From Strix aluco (taxonomy: Eukaryota > Chordata > Aves > Strigiformes > Strigidae), in NCBI RefSeq assembly GCF_031877795.1, contig NC_133931.1, forward strand, positions 25,294,264 through 25,358,263: a stretch of DNA of 64,000 nt, given 5' to 3'. The notes under the pieces were generated by a model. That model saw nothing but the letters and a program-made list of their open reading frames with translations, did no database searches and was not told where the DNA came from. Positions 56,901 through 64,000 of the stretch are shown one piece after another. How positions within the stretch are numbered: the first letter of the stretch is position 1; the number at the start of each line of letters is the position of its first letter. A program made the position numbers and the translations under genes.

Positions 56901-58881
56901 GGCAATCGGATTCTATTTGATCTTCCTATTGCTGCAGCAATAGCTAAAAAATCACAGGAGTGAAGAGAGATTAGTTTCTTGATGACTATTTTGTTTTTTT
57001 CAATCTCCTCGTTACTGTTACTTCCTCACAAATTAAAAGTTGAAAGCATTTGTCACTTCATCCAGTGCTGACATGCAGTCACACTACCTTCTTACAAGGA
57101 AAAAAAGAAAGCACAAATTACAACTTCTGAACTGCAATAATTTTCTTCCTAAAGCAAGTCTAGTAGGGAATCTAACTGGCTAATCTAACTGTCTAAAAAG
57201 CCAACATTATATGGGGAAATAAAACTGCTCCCCAGGATTTTGATTACTTATCTTGCTATCTACTATATCTCTGTTTAACAAGGATGCTTGCTGTAACTCC
57301 AATCCATGTGTCACTTTTGCCCTCTTTGACTTGTAAGTGACCACAAGTCTTGCCCCCTTCCTTCTCAGTTGTCTTACTGTTGGCTTCGTGGTGGTTCATC
57401 TCATTATTTCCCTTCCCTTTGTGTGGAAGGGTAATTTACTCTATGCCTTGTTCTTCCCTTCCATCCTTAAAACCTGTGAGTTCCGGGATATGGCTAGTGC
57501 AACTCCGTCTGTATATGGTCTGACCGTTAACTTGTGCATTCACAAATACATACTTGTCTACATCTGTTCTTGCTTCTGTTCTGAATGACAGTGATGCTGA
57601 AAATAAGAGGCATACAGGATTTTTTTGTCTAATCCTCTCTGATGTTACAGCTGCTGTTGTAACCATCCTTCCTGTCAGCTAGCTCCATAAACAATGCATA
57701 AGGTTTTCTCCCCGTCTTCTGACTCCCTCTTAAAATTCAAGGAAGGCAACAGAGGAATAGTAGTTTTGCTTTCTGTCCTAGTTCAAATTAGTTTGCATTC
57801 TCATAAAATCCTTCAGTAACCTAGTCTGTCCTTTTTAGTAAAAACTCTGCTCACTTTCATTGCTCTAGCATTCATGTTTTCACCATTATCTTCTCTAAAG
57901 CAGTGTCTCTCTTCAGTTATACTGCTCAGAAATGCAGAGTTAGATCTCTGCTTTTAGACTTCCTAACTGTGCAGCTTTTGTCTTCCCCACTTCTCTCTCT
58001 TTGTAGATGTTCCCCTGGTTTCTTTCATGTTTCCCTTAGCATTGTTCTTGCCTTTGACGGTCTAGAATTCTTTTTGTGACAAATCTCTTCAAAGGTAGGC
58101 ATTGCTGTGCAGCAGAAGACAAGTGATTGTTTTGAACCACTGCACTGTGCCTTTTGGCTGTGTTATGACAAGGAGGTGCAGCCACTCACCTTTTCTGTTG
58201 CCACTGTGCAATTCACTCGTTTGTATTACACCATGTGGTCACCTGTTCATTTCTTCCTTATAACAACGCTCATCTGAGTCTGGCTGTACAAATAAATGCT
58301 TCTGAGAGTATAGGGAAAATGCTTAGGTATTCTTGCTCCTTGGTTCTGAACGTCTCCTCTCCCCTTTCTTGGCTGTGATTACACGAAAGTAACATAGTCA
58401 TCATCTATAAACAAAAAACTAACATGCTTGAGAGTTGTATCACTCCCTGATTTCCCTTGTGTGCATATATCAGCATACTGTGTTGAAGCATTTATTTAGA
58501 ATTTACATGATTTATATATAAATGTAACCTACCTGGTGTTTGACATAACTGAGAAGAAAATATGCGAATTATTTGTTTTCTTCCTAGATCTTCAGTTTGT
58601 CTAAAAAATGCTCTTATTTTAGATTAATCAGAGTCTGAAATTTAGACAACCTTAAAGAGTCTTCCCTTTCTTTCTTTCTTTCTTAGGTTTTCAACTCAAA
58701 GCTATTACGAATCAAAGAGAGACATATGTTTCTTACATTCTTGGGAAGAGCCCAGTATGACCCAGCACAACCCAGCTACATCTCTCTGGACCAGCTAGTA
58801 TCCTTGCCCGATGAGGTGTTTTGTACAGAGATTGCCAAAGCTTCTATACAGGACTTTGAAAAATTCTTAAAAACACTTTAA
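44997..58881 (+). CDS. MTERF3: MTERF3, mitochondrial transcription termination factor 3 (complete, 7 coding exons)
   Basis: Mitochondrial matrix protein of the mTERF family. In mammals it represses mtDNA transcription from the promoter region and supports mitoribosome assembly. The coding part runs 45,018-58,881: 1,242 nt in seven exons, 413 residues against 417 in human. The N-terminus ([20 protein letters not shown]) is Arg-rich and nearly free of acidic residues, fitting a mitochondrial presequence. Residues 1-110 are poorly conserved. From [10 protein letters not shown] (about 121) onward the match to human is high, through the repeated leucine-rich mTERF helices (about 180-395) and the end DFEKFLKTL. 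Typical repeat signatures are [40 protein letters not shown] and LRLPRLLTG. It lies head-to-head with PTDSS1 and upstream of UQCRB on the same strand. Confidence 0.96.
44998..45009 (+). other. Three-codon upstream ORF (ATG ATG CAC TGA) before MTERF3
   Basis: Immediately after the predicted acceptor lie two consecutive ATGs followed by CAC and TGA, with the stop ending 8 nt before the MTERF3 ATG at 45,018. The frame differs from that of MTERF3. Whatever the exact 5' exon, this sequence should be in the mRNA, since it sits directly upstream of the start. It might dampen translation or be bypassed by leaky scanning or reinitiation. Confidence 0.5.
45018..45339 (+). CDS. MTERF3: MTERF3 start-codon exon
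   Basis: Encodes residues 1-107 plus the first base of Asp108. The start has A at -3 and G at +4, a good Kozak context. The open frame runs on past the donor (G|gtaaga) into the intron, so a longer reading here would be wrong. The following intron (45,340-47,430) holds a T/G-rich tract near 45,661 and a T run near 46,260. Confidence 0.93.
47431..47583 (+). CDS. MTERF3: MTERF3 coding exon 2
   Basis: Encodes Asp108 (split) to Leu158 plus the first base of Gly159: [12 protein letters not shown], then [10 protein letters not shown] and [18 protein letters not shown], matching human strongly from ISEEEA. Acceptor cttag, donor gtatgt. The next intron (47,584-48,577) has nothing notable. Confidence 0.95.
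   Translation, partial: TGMTSHLHLLWRRFLRKKLYRSLQNRFFPFSLPRSEIMSITQKPWQNLST
48578..48767 (+). CDS. MTERF3: MTERF3 coding exon 3
   Basis: Encodes Gly159 (split) to Thr221 plus two bases of Arg222, from [14 protein letters not shown] to [11 protein letters not shown]. It contains the first clear mTERF repeat. Acceptor tgtag, donor gtaggc. The next intron (48,768-51,966, 3.2 kb) contains the TG/CA palindrome at 49,419 and a T run near 50,930; no gene seen. Confidence 0.96.
49419..49443. repeat. (TG)n-CG-(CA)n perfect palindrome
   Basis: A TG run passes through GCGC directly into a CA run, giving an alternating purine-pyrimidine block that is also a near-perfect inverted repeat. Such sequence can form Z-DNA or a cruciform. 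It lies in an MTERF3 intron. Confidence 0.85.
51967..52114 (+). CDS. MTERF3: MTERF3 coding exon 4
   Basis: Encodes Arg222 (split) to Lys271 ([36 protein letters not shown], then [13 protein letters not shown]), central mTERF repeats. Acceptor tctag, donor gtaaag. The next intron (52,115-53,353) holds nothing recognisable. Confidence 0.96.
53354..53425 (+). CDS. MTERF3: MTERF3 coding exon 5 (72 nt)
   Basis: Encodes residues 272-295 ([18 protein letters not shown], then VKENLQ), in phase 0 at both ends so that skipping would keep frame. Acceptor tgtag, donor gtgagc. The next intron (53,426-56,239) has a T tract near 53,755 and no gene. Confidence 0.95.
56240..56401 (+). CDS. MTERF3: MTERF3 coding exon 6
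   Basis: Encodes residues 296-349 ([35 protein letters not shown], then [19 protein letters not shown]). Acceptor ttcag, donor gtgagc. The next intron (56,402-58,686) contains nothing I can name except the terminal microsatellite. Confidence 0.96.
58661..58684 (+). repeat. (CTTT)n microsatellite forming the polypyrimidine tract of the last MTERF3 exon
   Basis: An almost pure CTTT repeat runs straight into the acceptor ag at 58,685-58,686. It doubles as the splice polypyrimidine tract, so its length may vary and might affect splicing strength. Confidence 0.8.
58687..58881 (+). CDS. MTERF3: MTERF3 terminal coding exon
   Basis: Encodes residues 350-413 and [39 protein letters not shown], then the C-terminal DFEKFLKTL shared with human. 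Acceptor cttag after the CTTT tract. The 3' UTR is very short, about 30-60 nt. Confidence 0.97.
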   Translation, partial: VFNSKLLRIKERHMFLTFLGRAQYDPAQPSYISLDQLVSLPDEVFCTEIAKASIQDFEKFLKTL

Positions 58882-58907
58882 TTAGTAACACATGTAAAAA
58901 GGAATAG

Positions 58908-58926
58908 AATAAAGTTATTAAATAAA
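58908..58926 (+). terminator. MTERF3: Tandem AATAAA poly(A) signals of MTERF3
   Basis: Canonical AATAAA at 58,908-58,913 and again at 58,921-58,926, starting 26 and 39 nt after the stop. Downstream sequence is T-rich, with TGG/TTGG steps. This gives MTERF3 an unusually short 3' UTR. Confidence 0.88.
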
Positions 58927-61559
58927 CATATTTTATAAAACTACTCCCCTTTATGGTCTCTTAATGGCTTATTGGTTTAAGAAGTTGTTGCTTATGAAAC
59001 ATTTGTAGGATTTAAAGGCTCACAGTAACATTCTTTATGGTGACTTTAAATTGTATTTCAGAAGGATTGACTAAATATATGTTGACTGCTACTGATGCAA
59101 TCCTTGTAATTAATTGCTAACTTTATTTGGAGTGAATGATGCCTGCACAGTAATAGAAAAGTAACTTACAGTAGCTTTTTTTGGTGGGGTTTTTTTTTCT
59201 TTCAATAATTTCACAGTTTTGGGAGATGGAAAAACTGATTAGTGACTTACTCCCTGTCTCGCCCTCTGTCTTCTCCCCTCACCCTCCATCCCAAAAGTTA
59301 GAAAAACAAGTTACTGCAGTAGCGAGGAAGTGACATGTGTACTTGCTTTTATCTTAAGAGCTAATAATGTTATTCTTTTCCTTGTACAGTAGAAAGAACA
59401 CTGTTATATATGTGAAGCCTCTTATACAAAAAGACATTTTTCAGCAGGTTACAAGGGCATTTCTTTGTGAAGCTGGCTGCTGGAGTTAATATCTTAAAAG
59501 CTGTACAGTGCAACTTGGTTTGAAATATCAAAGAAAATCAGCAAATGGAATCTAGGCAAATTACAGAAAGAAAATTAAACTACACATGTCCCTGAAATCT
59601 AGGAGCTTATTTTAAGTCACTTTTCCCCTTGTGGAGAGGGGGAAGCAGTTTTTCCCCACCCCAATGAGATTTGTATGGCTTTAGATACAAGTAACCATAT
59701 AAAAAGAGGTGGTAGTATATACTTAGTTGACAAGCGTTATCTTGCTCAGATATAACAACTGAAGTAAATGCTAACATTAGGAATCATGAAAGTATTAAAA
59801 GTACTTAATCCTATCAGTAAACAAATCGTGTTAATACAGAATTATCAAATCACAGTGTATTTGGGCAAAGTGGAAAAAACTGACTAAACCCAAATGCAAA
59901 CTGTCTGATAATTTATTGTTTAGAAGTTTCCATTCTTTGAGTTAAAACAGTTCAGGAAACTGAAATCCAGATGTTTTCATTTGGATTTAAGCTTATTTAA
60001 TGAAAAAGCCTCAATGTTTTAAAAGCTCAGTGTTGGAGCTTAAAATACCAACTTGTATGCAGCTAGAAGAATAAAATTCAAAAGGTTAAATTCCCCTAAT
60101 AGGTGGGAAATAAAGTAAGGTTAAAGAGGCATTTAAAGAATGAGAATAGTGATCTCTGGATTACAACTTGGATCTTTTATCCAAAATAAAAATTTGGAAT
60201 TTGAATTACAACACCCAAGAGGAGTGTTGTCAGAACAAGCAGGGTGCAAAATGATTTACTGGGGCATCTTCACTTGAAACACAGTAAAAAGCCACATTCA
60301 TTGTCTGCAATATATATCTGAGATGCTCTCTTTTGTCTTTCGTTCTCATGTTTCCCGCTCCATTGGCCTGGGAAGAACACTTGAAATCCTCTATGAAGTA
60401 GACTGTTCTTGGTGGAGATGTATAACAAACGTCATCTAAAGTGGTAGCCAAAATGTGATGGCTAAACGCTTTTCCCCATTCTCTTCTTTTAAATGAAAAT
60501 ACCTATGTCTGATTCAATATGCTTACTTACATTTTGACTGTATTAAATGCTAATAACAAACTAATCTTCAAACAATCTAGAAAAAAGTAGTGTTTATTGT
60601 AGAAATTATTACTAATAGAAAGTATGTGGGTTTATAATGCCAAAGAGTTTGCTTTTGCAGATTTACTCTGCTGTCCTTATTGTCATCTATGTTACCATGT
60701 GACAAACCATTAAATATAGATTATAGAATGCATATATTTTTAATGTCTCAAACTCTGAGCTTTTAACTCCTTTAATATTTTTAAATGTAAAAATTATTGC
60801 TGCCAGAGCTAAACCAGTTTCTTTGAAATGTTAAATGCGTGAGCTTATGCCAAAATAACTTCCCAGAAATACGATGAAGAAAGGAAGCAAAAGATTTTAT
60901 GAGAGTGCTAAAAGGAAAGAGGAGAGAGGATAGAACTTTTTGAGGATCATGCCAAATACTTTTTGGCTTTAAGATGAAAAAAAATCTTTAGAAGAAATAT
61001 TTGGCCTAGAATTACCAAACTTATTGTAGTCTGCTGTTCTTGATAAGGGCTAGCAGCCTTTGATTGAGCATGTTGATTAATTGAGGCATGCTGGGTACAA
61101 TATGGCAAAGACCCTTTGTGGTCTGCTGATGTGCAGTCTGAGCAGTACTGTTTGCTTGGATATCACATTCAGCCACATGCTTTTCTGACTGAAATTGCCT
61201 ACCATAGCAGTATTTCTAGAATAACTCATTTATTTCTTTACAAATGCAATGGTTCTTTTCTGAATGAATTGCTGGGGAGAGGCAGTGGTCTATGCCTCAG
61301 AAAACAGAGCCACTCACCTGACAGCTGTGATACCTGAGCAGAGAGAGGTTTCTGCTTCTTTTTGTGACTGACTTGGCGCTTTGCTTACTGTGCTTTACAA
61401 ACATAAACTTACTTTTAGCTAATATTCACCTTTACCCCTCGGTTTGCAGTTGTTGGTCTAAAAGCCTTCACCCAGTTACACCAGTTCAACTGCCTTGAGG
61501 GACAGCTGGATTACCTTATGCTGGAGCCAGTGCTTGTTCACGTCAGCTCTCCAGGCTCT
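58927..61559. other. Intergenic sequence between MTERF3 and UQCRB
   Basis: AT-rich sequence with a T-rich stretch near 59,178-59,202. No exon, RNA gene or transposon is recognised. Short open frames (for example 60,230-60,451 minus and 61,116-61,337 plus) match no family I know. Confidence 0.65.
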
Positions 61560-62071
61560 GAGCTACAGCCGTAGCTGCGCAGGTAAGAACGCGGGCACCG
61601 CTAGCAAAGGCGATCCTCACGCTACAGCGGCAAAATACTCGGAACTGTTGCCAGTTTGCAGAGGTGCCGCGGTGCACACGCACTGCAAGGAGACTGCGCA
61701 GTGTTCCTTGTTCTGGGCAGGAGTTGATTCATCTTGGCTTAATTAGCGATTCCCCAACACCGTAAGCGTTATTTAAACCATCGTAAGCGTCACGGGATTC
61801 ACCCGTGCCCACCTCGGCCCCTTCTTTGTCGCTTTTCCCGCCCCCGGGCAGGTTCCTCAGAGCAGCCCGGCGCCCCGCCGCGGTTACGACGGAGCGCCCG
61901 CGCCAGCACACGGCCTAGAGGGAGGCCAAAGCAGGGACAGGCCGCCACAACGGAGACCGATGGGGCAGTCTCCTTCCTTTGGGATGCCGCCCCCCTAGAT
62001 AAAGCCGCGGGCGAGCGGGAGCTACAGCGCCACGGAGCCGGACCGCCGCGGCACCCCGCCGCCCCGCCGGG

Positions 62072-62081
62072 GCGCATGCGC
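62072..62081. promoter_or_regulatory. NRF1 site, perfect palindrome GCGCATGCGC
   Basis: GCGCATGCGC is the full palindromic NRF1 core, 84 bp before the UQCRB start codon. NRF1 is the main activator of nuclear genes for respiratory-chain subunits, so the gene context agrees with the motif. Confidence 0.8.
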
Positions 62082-62096
62082 CAGCGCTGAGGCGGC

Positions 62097-62101
62097 ATTG
62101 G
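62097..62101 (-). promoter_or_regulatory. Inverted CCAAT box (ATTGG)
   Basis: ATTGG on the plus strand is CCAAT on the minus strand, about 64 bp before the ATG and 16 bp from the NRF1 site. It is a candidate NF-Y site; the motif is short, so the support is positional. Confidence 0.4.
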
Positions 62102-62132
62102 CGCCCCCGCCCCCCGCGGACGCCGCGGGTTA

Positions 62133-62148
62133 CCCAGAAGGCAGCGCG
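62133..62148 (+). promoter_or_regulatory. ZNF143/SBS-like motif
   Basis: CCCAGAAGGCAGCGCG resembles the ZNF143 (Staf) binding consensus, which has CCCAGMATGC followed by GCG. The core differs at about one position (G for T). It sits 17-32 bp before the ATG, where this factor often binds near start sites. Confidence 0.4.
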
Positions 62149-62161
62149 CCGCGCAGAGGTC

Positions 62162-62172
62162 AAGATGGCGGC
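62162..62172 (+). promoter_or_regulatory. YY1 motif AAGATGGCGGC overlapping the UQCRB start codon
   Basis: AAGATGGCGGC is the long YY1 consensus, placed so that its ATG is the initiator codon of UQCRB. The same arrangement is known for other housekeeping and mitochondrial genes. Confidence 0.65.
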
Positions 62173-62183
62173 GAGGGCACCCG
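62165..62183 (+). CDS. UQCRB: UQCRB coding exon 1
   Basis: Nineteen coding bases, ATGGCGGCGAGGGCACCCG, then donor gtgagg. Short Ala-rich start, as expected for a first exon of this gene (human MAGKQ is similarly short). The following 1.3-kb intron starts in the CpG island and becomes AT-rich after 62,580. Confidence 0.9.
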
Positions 62184-63548
62184 GTGAGGCGGCGGTGGGT
62201 GGCCGGGGGTGGTCGTACGCGGCTGCGCCCGTCGCGCGTGCGGTGCTGGGCTCGTCTTGTCCCGCACCGGGAGGCGAGGCGGGCAGTGATGGGGAGATGG
62301 GGAGCCGGTGGATGGTGTGCGCCGTGTGCCCTTGGCGGGGGCAGCCCCTGCAGCTGATGTACCCCTGGCCCGGCCATGGCGGGCGCGTTTCCTCGCCGCT
62401 CCTCCGGATCGGTGGCCCTTCGGTCTGGGCCTCAGAGGTGGGAGCATGGCTCCGATACTGAGGTTTTCTGGGAGCAGTAGGGCAGAGGGTGCTCGGGAGC
62501 ATGGAGGAGCCTTTGGGCTGCTCCGGAGGGGCCTCGGGGATCGCTGTCCGGCCCGGATACTGACTACAGTGTAGTCGGTCTAATGTTATTCCTTCTCGAG
62601 TCCTAAAGTACGAAGGAATAAGGCCTGATGAGGTAGTGTGCTAATGGCGGACTGGTATCACACGTAGCACTGCTTTTATGGGGTGACTTAGTAAGACAAC
62701 TGACTTAAAGTCATGAAAGATAGCTTGCCCTGGCTGCATTGCCTATGTTGTCCTGTTTCTGGGTTTCTAGACCCTTTGCAGAGTTACTTTAATGGTATTT
62801 GGTACTGCATTGTACTTGATTACATGTAAAAACACCTTTGCTATCCAAAATCACAGTTAAGGAAAGATGAATGTTCTACATGTGGCGTGTTTGATTTTTT
62901 TTCTTTTTAAAGTCAATGATTTTTTTTGAGGTTTCAGTGTTGACTTTCCAGTTGACTTTGGCAGCTCTTTGAAAAAAGAATCTCTGGAATAGTATTTAAG
63001 TAACTGGAGAGGAGAGTAGAAGGTTAATAACATAATAATATGCTGGCCTTGAAATGGCGTTAACTGTAATGAGAGCTGTGGAACTTATGTAAATTATTTG
63101 AAAAGCATGACGGTTTTGCTTTATGTAGAACCTGATGCTTTTAGCTCGAGTGTAAGAGTTTGGAGCCTGAAAGTGTTGGTGCTGAATTTGACAATGAACT
63201 GTTAGCATTTTTCCAAGGCTTAGAGCAGTCTAATAATCAAATTTAGTGAAACAGAGGTCAAATTATTGTATGTAACAAGCACTCATTCTACCTGCTCAGT
63301 GTCAGTTAAGGGATACTGAAAAGCAGAGATGCCAAGTCATATATGTTCAAATTAAAACTTGATGTAGTGTTGCATTACAGCATGTGAAGGAGACCAGCAA
63401 ATACTTGTGTACTGTCATAGTAGTGTGTAAATGTTGAATTTTGTCTTGCTCTGCAACTGATGATGGTCACATTCAGTTGCAGGAGGTGGTCGCCTGTTAG
63501 ACAAGATTCGCAAGTGGTATTATAATGCAGCTGGATTCAACAAATACG
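62165..63548 (+). CDS. UQCRB: UQCRB, cytochrome bc1 complex subunit 7, 5' part (truncated by window edge)
   Basis: The 14 kDa ubiquinone-binding-family subunit of respiratory complex III, on the matrix side of the inner membrane. Only two coding exons lie in the window: 62,165-62,183 (MAARAP plus one base) and 63,477-63,548. Together they give MAARAPVAGGGRLL, then DKIRKWYYNAAGFNKY, with the IRKWYYNAAGFNK block identical to human. The remaining roughly 80 residues are beyond 64,000. The first intron is 62,184-63,476. The gene follows MTERF3 on the same strand after a 3.2-kb gap but has its own CpG-island promoter. Confidence 0.93.
63477..63548 (+). CDS. UQCRB: UQCRB coding exon 2
   Basis: Acceptor ttcag at 63,476 and donor G|gtaagt at 63,548 give 72 nt in frame with exon 1. 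A second AG at 63,481-63,482 would start the exon at 63,483 and remove two residues (Val-Ala). The encoded IRKWYYNAAGFNK is diagnostic. The sequence from 63,549 to the window end is the start of the next intron. Confidence 0.92.
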
Positions 63549-64000
63549 GTAAGTGTTTCATTGAGTTTTAAAACCACTGCAAATGTAACAGTCCTCAAAC
63601 TAGTTATGGTTCACAACTGTTGTATGTACATGCAGATTGGCATAAGTCTTTTTGATCAAAATTAGCTACTGCTTTTGTGGAGAAAAAGTTAGCAATAGTG
63701 TCAGTCATCATGATTGCTACCTAGTAATGAATTGGTGGGTTTTTTGTTATTTCTGTGTTTGCTCTTGTTTTAGTGAAATAACTTATAACAGCTAAGGTTA
63801 ATCTGGAGCAGTTGGAAAAACTTTCACAAAGCAGTCCTGAAAACTTGATTATTTATCTTTTCCCACCAAGTCACTTTCACTGCCCAGTATTTTCTAACCC
63901 AAAGGCTGCCCTTGAAGCTGGAGAGGTTTCCACTGATAGCAGTCTGTCTGCAATACTTCTGCAAAGTATCCAAAGTGCAAAAAAGGATTTAGTTAGTTCT

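Larger units (their letters stand above)
61560..62560. promoter_or_regulatory. UQCRB: CpG island and TATA-less promoter of UQCRB
   Basis: GC and CpG density rise sharply from about 61,560 and fall after about 62,560, spanning the UQCRB first exon. No TATA box is evident at a suitable distance. The long minus-strand open frames (61,799-62,502) are GC-driven and have no matching gene. Factor motifs in the last 100 bp before the ATG are listed separately. Confidence 0.9.

Noticed and set aside
61799-62502. Two overlapping minus-strand open frames of 192 and 195 codons in the UQCRB CpG island
   Set aside because: They are Arg/Pro/Ala-rich, in different frames over the same GC-rich DNA where stop codons are rare, and resemble no protein family.

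Overview
The window is vertebrate nuclear DNA, most likely from a bird. This is inferred from three things: the protein sequences, fairly compact introns (PTDSS1 fits its 13 coding exons into about 29 kb), and the near absence of recognisable SINEs and LINEs in an AT-rich background broken by two sharp CpG islands. A crocodilian or turtle cannot be excluded from sequence alone. I reconstructed three genes exon by exon, and every junction has a GT donor and an AG acceptor in consistent phase.

Layout: 1 to about 15,300 is gene-poor sequence on the 3' side of PTDSS1. It holds a compound TA/CA microsatellite near its left end, and its right end must include the PTDSS1 3' UTR. 15,318-44,082 (minus strand) is PTDSS1, phosphatidylserine synthase 1, complete with 473 codons. 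43,690-44,790 is a CpG island that serves PTDSS1 leftward and MTERF3 rightward, a head-to-head pair. About 44,460-58,926 (plus strand) is MTERF3, a mitochondrial transcription termination factor family protein, complete with 413 codons and tandem poly(A) signals. 58,927 to about 61,500 is a short intergenic gap with no gene seen. 61,560-62,560 is a second CpG island, with NRF1-, CCAAT-, ZNF143- and YY1-type motifs just before and at the UQCRB start codon. 62,165 to the right edge holds the first two coding exons of UQCRB (complex III 14 kDa subunit); the rest lies outside.

The order UQCRB, MTERF3, PTDSS1 matches human 8q22.1 as I remember it, where SDC2 follows PTDSS1; SDC2 is not in this window. 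Functionally, UQCRB is a respiratory-chain subunit, MTERF3 acts on mitochondrial transcription and ribosome assembly, and PTDSS1 makes the phosphatidylserine that mitochondria decarboxylate to phosphatidylethanolamine. That common theme is an inference from position.

I found no new biological system. The points most worth a second look are small regulatory and splicing details: a three-codon uORF touching the MTERF3 start, tandem splice acceptors in PTDSS1 and UQCRB, a microsatellite serving as the polypyrimidine tract of the last MTERF3 exon, a dense UQCRB promoter module, and a CpG-rich inverted repeat in PTDSS1 intron 10.
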